Shown piece after piece: positions 58,340 through 64,000 of a stretch of 64,000 nucleotides of DNA (its first letter is position 1; each line of letters begins with the position of its first letter). Source of the DNA: Sphingomonadales bacterium (GTDB taxonomy: Bacteria; Pseudomonadota; Alphaproteobacteria; Sphingomonadales; Sphingomonadaceae); the NCBI GenBank assembly GCA_018334165.1, contig JAGXTB010000245.1, positions 22,963 to 86,962 on the forward strand, written 5' to 3'. The notes under the pieces were generated by a model. It worked only from the letters and a program-made list of their open reading frames with translations, did not search any database and was not told the DNA's origin. The position numbers and the translations under genes were made by a program.

Positions 58340-59218
58340 TTAAGTGACCCACTCCCCTTCCGGGATCCCCAGCAATCTGAGCACGCTGGTCAGGTCGCCC
58401 CGATCGATCGCGCCGTTGGAGGCCGCGCGGGCCTTGGGCTTGGCGTGATAGGCCACGCCGTAGTGCGCCGCGGCCAGCATCGGAATGTCGTTGGCGCCGT
58501 CCCCGGTGGCGAGGCTGTGCGCGCCATCGGCGGCGGCCACGCATTCGCGCAGCACGCGCTCCTTGACGGCGCTGTCAACGATGTCACCCACCAGCCCGCC
58601 GGTCAGCTTGCCATGCGCGGTGGCGAGGCGATTGCCGACCACGCGCTGGAACCCCAGCCGCTCGGCCACCGGATCGGCGAACTGGTGGAAGCCGCCAGTG
58701 ACCAGCACAGTCTCGCAGCCATGCGCCCGCAGCGTCGCCACCAGTGTCGCCGCCCCCGGCATATCCCGGATCCGCTCATCCAGGCACTGCTGGATCGCAT
58801 CTTCATCCAGCCCGCCCAGCAGCCGCACCCGCTCGCCCAGTGCCTCGGCGAAATCGAGTTCGCCCTGCATGGCGCGTTCGGTGATTGCGGCGATCTGATC
58901 CTTGATCCCGGCGAAGTCGGCCAGCTCATCGATGCATTCCTGCGCGATCATGGTCGAATCCATGTCCGAGACGAACACGCCCGGAACTTGGGGCAAGTGA
59001 TCGGCGATCAGCAGATCGGTGGGGGTCAAGTGCCGGTCGATCACTCCGCGCAGGACTTCGGCTGCGGCGAGGTCAGCCATGATCTGCAGCACGCTGTCAT
59101 CCTGCGGCAGCGGATCGGCGCCCAGCACCTTAGCGCCCGAAGCCTCGATCGCATGGACCACGCTGTCCAGTCTTGCGGACAAGTCCGCCTGATCTGCTAT
59201 TACCCGCGCGATGAGCAC
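58340..59218 (-). CDS. serB: Phosphoserine phosphatase
   Basis: This HAD enzyme of 292 residues has an N-terminal ACT-like part. The HAD core carries VFVSDMDSTMIAQECIDELA (nucleophile Asp near 84), VTGGFHQFADPVAERLGF and ATGDGANDIPMLAAAHYG. It makes L-serine from phosphoserine. The start is the GTG at 59218 (VLIARVIADQ, where relatives have MLIA). It overlaps the divergent miaA start by eight bases. Upstream ATGs in frame lie within miaA antisense and are unlikely. Confidence 0.93.
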   Translation of the reverse strand: MLIARVIADQADLSARLDSVVHAIEASGAKVLGADPLPQDDSVLQIMADLAAAEVLRGVIDRHLTPTDLLIADHLPQVPGVFVSDMDSTMIAQECIDELADFAGIKDQIAAITERAMQGELDFAEALGERVRLLGGLDEDAIQQCLDERIRDMPGAATLVATLRAHGCETVLVTGGFHQFADPVAERLGFQRVVGNRLATAHGKLTGGLVGDIVDSAVKERVLRECVAAADGAHSLATGDGANDIPMLAAAHYGVAYHAKPKARAASNGAIDRGDLTSVLRLLGIPEGEWVT

Positions 59219-60164
59219 TGTGCATTCCCCTGACTCGGCCAAACGGCCGCTGGCGCTCATCGCAGGGCCGACCGCAAGCGGCAAGAGCGATCTGGCGGTG
59301 CGGCTGGCGCTGTTGCTCAAAGCGCGCGGGCGCGAGGGCGTGGTGATCAACGCCGATTCTGCGCAAGTCTATGCCGACCTGTCGGTACTCTCGGCCCGGC
59401 CCTCGGTCGAGGAAATGCAGGGGATTGAGCACCGCCTGTTCGGCACCTGGGACGGCGCAGAGGCTTGCTCGGCCGCCGATTGGGCCACGGCGGCGCGCGA
59501 GGTGATCGGCGAAGTTCACTCCCGCGATGCCGTGCCAATCCTGGTTGGCGGGACCGGGCTCTATATCCGTACTCTGCTCGATGGGATCGCGCCGGTGCCC
59601 AGCATCGACCCGAAGGTGCGTGCCGAAGTGCGCGCTTTGCCGGTGGCGGAGGCCTACACCGCACTTCAGTCCGAGGACCCTGCCCGCGCCGCTGTGCTTG
59701 GCCCCAACGATACAACCCGCGTTGCCCGCGCGCTTGAAGTGGTTCGATCCACCGGCAAGCCGCTGGCGCAATGGCAGGCCGAAAAAGTCGGCGGGATCGC
59801 GCAGGCGGTTTCCCTGCACCCGGCGATCCTGCTGCCGCCGCGCGAATGGCTCTATCCGCGCTGCGACTTGCGGTTTGAGCGGATGCTTGAGCTGGGAGCG
59901 ATCGACGAAGTGCGGGCGCTGCTCGCGTGCAATCTCGACCCTGCTCTGCCGGTGATGCGCGCGATCGGCGTGCCCGAAATCACGGCCTACCTGCGCGGCG
60001 AATGCAGCCTTGAGGAGGCCCAGACGCGCGGTGCCCGGGCCACCCGCAACTATGCCAAGCGCCAATACACCTGGCTGCGCAACCAGCCGCCCGGCGAATG
60101 GCCGCGGATCGCGTTGCAAGATTACAACGCTGAAGCCATATTTGTATCTTTATTGCGCGATTAG
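59211..60164 (+). CDS. miaA: tRNA dimethylallyltransferase
   Basis: The 317-residue enzyme has the P-loop IAGPTASGKSDLA (residues about 16-28), NADSAQVYADL and GGTGLYIRTLLDG. RNYAKRQYTWLRNQ lies near the end. It adds dimethylallyl to A37 of tRNAs reading UNN codons. Start ATG 59211 overlaps the serB start on the other strand (59211-59218), so promoters of each gene must lie within the other's coding region. Confidence 0.96.
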   Translation: MSTVHSPDSAKRPLALIAGPTASGKSDLAVRLALLLKARGREGVVINADSAQVYADLSVLSARPSVEEMQGIEHRLFGTWDGAEACSAADWATAAREVIGEVHSRDAVPILVGGTGLYIRTLLDGIAPVPSIDPKVRAEVRALPVAEAYTALQSEDPARAAVLGPNDTTRVARALEVVRSTGKPLAQWQAEKVGGIAQAVSLHPAILLPPREWLYPRCDLRFERMLELGAIDEVRALLACNLDPALPVMRAIGVPEITAYLRGECSLEEAQTRGARATRNYAKRQYTWLRNQPPGEWPRIALQDYNAEAIFVSLLRD

Positions 60165-60242
60165 GCCTTGACATGACATTTCGTGTTACATAGAGGCCGC
60201 TCGCATATCTGCTCTTGCCAGAGCGCCCCGAGTTGGAGAGGA

Positions 60243-60270
60243 GACCCGGCACAGCCCCCTGTGCCGGGTC
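60243..60270 (+). promoter_or_regulatory. Strong hairpin in the leader of the ilv cluster
   Basis: GACCCGGCACAG and CTGTGCCGGGTC form a perfect 12-bp stem with loop CCCC. It lies between miaA and ilvB and is followed by CGTCCTATAAAG, not by a T run, so it is not a standard terminator. A TTGACA at 60168-60173 could be a -35 element, though no good -10 is seen. The hairpin could be an attenuator or an RNA-stabilising element. Confidence 0.5.
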
Positions 60271-60307
60271 CGTCCTATAAAGGGTCTACCCGGACCCGAC
60301 CCCAAGA

Positions 60308-60376
60308 CCGTTCGCCCCGAGCGAAGTCGAGGGGTCGCGTGCGCAGCGATCCCTCGACTTCGCTCGGGACGAACGG
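60308..60376. repeat. Palindromic unit CCGAGCGAAGTCGAGGG type
   Basis: CCGTTCGCCCCGAGCGAAGT followed by CGAGGG, then a short centre and the matching CCCTCGACTTCGCTCGGGAC GAACGG, form a nearly perfect inverted repeat of about 26 bases per arm. It lies in the 5' leader 30 bases before the ilvB start. Confidence 0.8.
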
Positions 60377-60405
60377 ATTTGAGTTAGTTTGGAAAGGTGT
60401 TTGAA

Positions 60406-62148
60406 GTGAGCGAGGAGCGCAGCGGCGCCAGCATCCTGGTTGAAAGCCTGGTCCGCCAGGGGGTCGAATTCGTGTTCGGCTATCCCGGCGGCGCGGTGCT
60501 GCCGATCTATGACGCGCTGTTCGGAGACGAGCGGATCCGCCACATCCTGGTCCGCCACGAAGCCGGCGCGGCCCATGCCGCCGAAGGCTACGCCCGTTCG
60601 ACCGGCAAGGCCGGGGTGGTGCTGGTCACTTCCGGCCCGGGCGCGACCAATGCGGTCACCGGCATTGCCGACGCGTTCATGGATTCGATTCCGCTGGTGG
60701 TGATTACCGGGCAGGTCCCCACCGCGCTGATCGGATCCGACGCGTTCCAGGAAGCCGACACGATCGGCATCACCCGCCACTGCACCAAGCACAATTATCT
60801 GGTGAAGGACCCGGCCGATCTGGCCGCGATCATCGACGAAGCCTTCCAGATCGCCACCACCGGCCGCCCCGGCCCGGTGGTGATCGACATTCCCAAGGAC
60901 GTCCAGATCGCCTCGGCCATGTTCAGCCAGGCGCCGCCGCAGCGCAAGATCCGCTATAACCCGCCCTCTACCGGCAGCGAGCGTGATATTGCCCGCGCGA
61001 TCGAGCTCTTGGCCAATGCCAAGGCACCGATCCTCTACACCGGCGGCGGCGTGATCAATTCGGGCCCGCGCGCATCGGAACTGCTGCGTCAGCTTCAGGC
61101 GCTGACCGGTGCTCCGGTTACCTCGACGCTGATGGGCCTGGGCGCGTTCCCCGCCGACCATGCCGACTGGCTGGGGATGCTGGGGATGCACGGCACGTTT
61201 GAAGCCAACATGGCGATGAACCGGGCTGACCTGATGGTCTGCATCGGCGCACGCTTTGATGACCGGGTGACCGGGCGGCTTGATGCCTTTTCGCCCCATT
61301 CGACCAAGATCCACATCGATATCGATCGCGCCTCGATCAACAAGACCGTCCCTGTCGATCTGCCGATCCTGGGCGATTGCGCCGCAGTGCTGGAACAACT
61401 GATCGCAGCCTGGGGCAACCGCAAGCCGCAGAACCTGACCGAATGGAAAGCCCGGATCAACGGCTGGCGCGCGCGCAACAGCCTGGCCTATCCGGCCCGC
61501 AAGGAAGCGATCATGCCGCAACTGGCGGTGGAGCGGCTGTATGAGCTGACCAAGCACCACGATCCGGTGATCGCCACCGAAGTCGGCCAGCACCAGATGT
61601 GGGCCGCGCAGTACTTCCCGTTCTTCAAGCCGAACAAGTGGCTCACCTCGGGCGGGCTTGGCACCATGGGCTATGGCCTGCCCGCCGCGATCGGCGCGCA
61701 GCTGGGCAATCCCGATAGCCTGGTGATCGACATTGCAGGCGATGCCTCGATCCAGATGAACATCCAGGAACTTGGCACCGCCACGCAGTTCCGCCTGCCG
61801 GTCAAAGTGTTCATCCTCAACAACGAATGGATGGGTATGGTCCGCCAGTGGCAGGAGCTGACCTATGAAAGCCGCTATTCGGAAAGCTATTCGGACAGCC
61901 TGCCCGATTTCGTCAAGCTGGCCGAGGCCTATGGCTGGAAGGGCATTAGAATCGAGAACGAAGGCCAGCTCGACGCCGGGATCCAGGCGATGATCGACCA
62001 CGATGGGCCGGTGATCGTCGATTGCCTGGTGGCCAAGGAAGCCAATTGCTATCCGATGATCCCATCGGGCGCGGCGCACACCGACATGATCCTCTATGGC
62101 GACAAGGTGGCTGGCACGATGGACGACGAAGCGAAGGCGCTGGTGTGA
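60406..62148 (+). CDS. ilvB: Acetolactate synthase large subunit
   Basis: The 580-residue ThDP enzyme combines PYR domain [15 protein letters not shown] (catalytic Glu near 49), central FAD-linked domain and PP domain [17 protein letters not shown] and LNNEWMGMV. It joins two pyruvates, or pyruvate and 2-oxobutyrate, in valine/isoleucine synthesis and forms a complex with IlvN. Start GTG 60406 is spaced correctly from GGAAAGG; an in-frame GTG at 60397 sits too close to it. ilvN and ilvC follow. Confidence 0.96.
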   Translation: MSEERSGASILVESLVRQGVEFVFGYPGGAVLPIYDALFGDERIRHILVRHEAGAAHAAEGYARSTGKAGVVLVTSGPGATNAVTGIADAFMDSIPLVVITGQVPTALIGSDAFQEADTIGITRHCTKHNYLVKDPADLAAIIDEAFQIATTGRPGPVVIDIPKDVQIASAMFSQAPPQRKIRYNPPSTGSERDIARAIELLANAKAPILYTGGGVINSGPRASELLRQLQALTGAPVTSTLMGLGAFPADHADWLGMLGMHGTFEANMAMNRADLMVCIGARFDDRVTGRLDAFSPHSTKIHIDIDRASINKTVPVDLPILGDCAAVLEQLIAAWGNRKPQNLTEWKARINGWRARNSLAYPARKEAIMPQLAVERLYELTKHHDPVIATEVGQHQMWAAQYFPFFKPNKWLTSGGLGTMGYGLPAAIGAQLGNPDSLVIDIAGDASIQMNIQELGTATQFRLPVKVFILNNEWMGMVRQWQELTYESRYSESYSDSLPDFVKLAEAYGWKGIRIENEGQLDAGIQAMIDHDGPVIVDCLVAKEANCYPMIPSGAAHTDMILYGDKVAGTMDDEAKALV

Positions 62149-62181
62149 TGGAGCAGCCTTTCAAGTCAGGCGCAACCAAGT

Positions 62182-62278
62182 CCCCCTCCCGCTTGCGGGA
62201 GGGGTTAGGGGTGGGCCAGTCTGACGCCCGCTCTTGCTTTGACTCACCCACCCCCGACCCCTCCCGCAAGCGGGAGGG
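62182..62278. repeat. Nested palindromic repeat between ilvB and ilvN
   Basis: CCCCTCCCGCTTGCGGGAGG and its inverted partner CCTCCCGCAAGCGGGAGG occur at the two ends, each itself a hairpin, with GGGTGGGCCAGTC/GACTCACCCACCC pairing inside. The 3' arm almost reaches the ilvN ribosome site (GGAG). Confidence 0.85.
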
Positions 62279-62290
62279 CGGAGCAGTATG

Positions 62291-62806
62291 ATGAAGATCA
62301 AGCACCTCGCCGAGGAACGCCACGTCCTGACCATCACGGTCGATAACGAGGCCGGGATCCTGGCCAAGATCGCCGGACTGTTCACCGCGCGCGGCTATAA
62401 CATCGACAGCCTGACCGTGGCCGACATTACCGAAAACCACGCGGTCAGCCGGATCACCATCGTCACCCACGGTCCGCCCGCAGTGATCGACCAGATCCAC
62501 GCCCAGCTCGACCGGCTGGTGCCGGTCCACAAGGTGATCGACCTGACCGAAGCCGGCGACCACGTTGAGCGCGAACTGGCGCTGGTCAAGGTCAAGGGCA
62601 CCGGCGACGCCCGGGTCGAAGCCTTGCGCCTGGCCGAAGTGTTCCGCGCCTCGGTGATCGACACCACCACATCGAGCTTCGTGTTCGAACTAACCGGCGC
62701 GCCCGACAAGATCGACCGCTTCGTCGCCCTGATGCGCGAGCTGGGGCTGGTCGAAGTGGGTCGCACCGGCGTGGTCGGCATGATGCGCGGGGCGGAAGCC
62801 GCCTAG
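62291..62806 (+). CDS. ilvN: Acetolactate synthase small (regulatory) subunit
   Basis: The 171-residue protein has an N-terminal ACT domain (HVLTITVDNEAGILAKIAGL and RGYNIDSLTVADIT) and a C-terminal ALS_ss domain ending VEVGRTGVVGMMRG. It binds valine for feedback inhibition and activates IlvB. Of two adjacent ATGs (62288, 62291) the second has the better seven-base spacing from GGAG. It is also called ilvH. Confidence 0.95.
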   Translation: MKIKHLAEERHVLTITVDNEAGILAKIAGLFTARGYNIDSLTVADITENHAVSRITIVTHGPPAVIDQIHAQLDRLVPVHKVIDLTEAGDHVERELALVKVKGTGDARVEALRLAEVFRASVIDTTTSSFVFELTGAPDKIDRFVALMRELGLVEVGRTGVVGMMRGAEAA

Positions 62807-62832
62807 AAATTCACCCCCGCCCTCTCCTGCAC

Positions 62833-62924
62833 CGTCACCCTGAACTCGTTTCAGGGTCCATGGTGCCCCAAGGCCAGGGCAGGATTTGTTGCACAATGGA
62901 TGCTGAAACTAGTTCAGCATGACG
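62833..62924. repeat. Palindromic unit between ilvN and ilvC
   Basis: CGTCACCCTGAACTCGTTTC/AGGGTCCA and GGATGCTGAAACTAGTTCAG/CATGACG form an inverted repeat whose differences are mostly compensated. Each arm is also a small hairpin (CCCTGAA...TTCAGGG; GCTGAA...TTCAGC). It belongs to the common sphingomonad TGAAACTAGTTCA type. Confidence 0.8.
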
Positions 62925-62933
62925 AGTAAATAG

Positions 62934-63962
<1,029 letters not shown>

Positions 63963-63967
63963 GGCTT

Positions 63968-63985
63968 CCTCCCCTTCAGGGGAGG
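63968..63985. terminator. Short hairpin after ilvC
   Basis: CCTCCCC and GGGGAGG enclose the loop TTCA six bases after the ilvC stop. It is GC-rich and not followed by a T run in the visible bases. It may be a terminator or the first arm of another palindromic unit cut by the window edge. Confidence 0.5.
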
Positions 63986-64000
63986 GGGACCATCCCGCAG

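Noticed and set aside
60173..60193. Six-codon open frame as an attenuation leader peptide for ilvB
   Set aside because: It encodes M-T-F-R-V-T with only one branched-chain codon, which is not what an ilv leader peptide needs.

Overview
The window looks like chromosome of an alphaproteobacterium of the order Sphingomonadales. The evidence is the GC-rich coding, the order of core genes (acpP-fabF-mltG, serB/miaA, ilvB-ilvN-ilvC, a Coq4-family gene), DUF3617- and DUF6961-type small proteins, and interspersed palindromic units such as those built on GCTGAGCTTGTCGAAG. It divides at a tRNA-Met gene (37552-37628, minus strand) into an accessory island on the left and conserved core genes on the right.

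Left part, 1-9.3 kb: an incomplete acyl-CoA dehydrogenase gene runs off the left edge. After it come two small regulators (AlpA-like and a GTG-started HTH protein), a palindrome-rich intergenic region, and a broken F-type type IV secretion cluster. That cluster keeps a pilin gene, a traL/traK deletion scar, a truncated traB, an inverted and truncated traC, a headless trbC, and a traN with a foreign-looking tail. It cannot encode a complete conjugation machine.

Defence core, 9.3-26.6 kb: this is the most notable part. An operon sspA-sspB-sspC-sspD (cysteine desulfurase, DUF4007 protein, large P-loop ATPase, PAPS-reductase-like PP-loop enzyme) points to single-strand DNA phosphorothioation. Facing it is a convergent five-gene operon: an SspF/DptF-like ATPase, an SspG-like protein of unknown fold, an 1834-residue SspH/DptH-like protein with a putative PD-(D/E)xK nuclease motif and a C-terminal FtsK motor, a stand-alone DUF262 protein, and a Ser/Thr kinase. 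The first three match the SspFGH restriction module in order and architecture. The DUF262-kinase pair at the end of the operon is the part I do not recognise from the described systems.

26.8-37.5 kb: an S24-type (LexA-like) repressor, a small divergent protein, a thermonuclease-like protein and a DUF6961 protein come first. A scrapyard follows: a truncated kinase-like gene, a parB fragment, an IS256-family fragment, an intact IS3-family element of about 1523 bp, and the N-terminal part of a type IIG-like restriction enzyme cut by that IS. A mobilisation module (traD, traC, an oriT-like nic site, relaxase-helicase traA, a DUF6118 protein) ends about 100 bp from the tRNA-Met 3' end.

37.6-64 kb: core genes for RNA processing (2H phosphoesterase, rnd, miaA, aspS), lipid synthesis (acpP, fabF, pgsA, an LplT-like transporter), cell wall (mltG), oxidative stress (oxyR), ubiquinone (Coq4-like), serine (serB) and branched-chain amino acids (ilvB, ilvN, ilvC). 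A VapBC-type toxin-antitoxin pair is also present. Palindromic repeats sit in most of the larger gaps, including two inside the ilv cluster.
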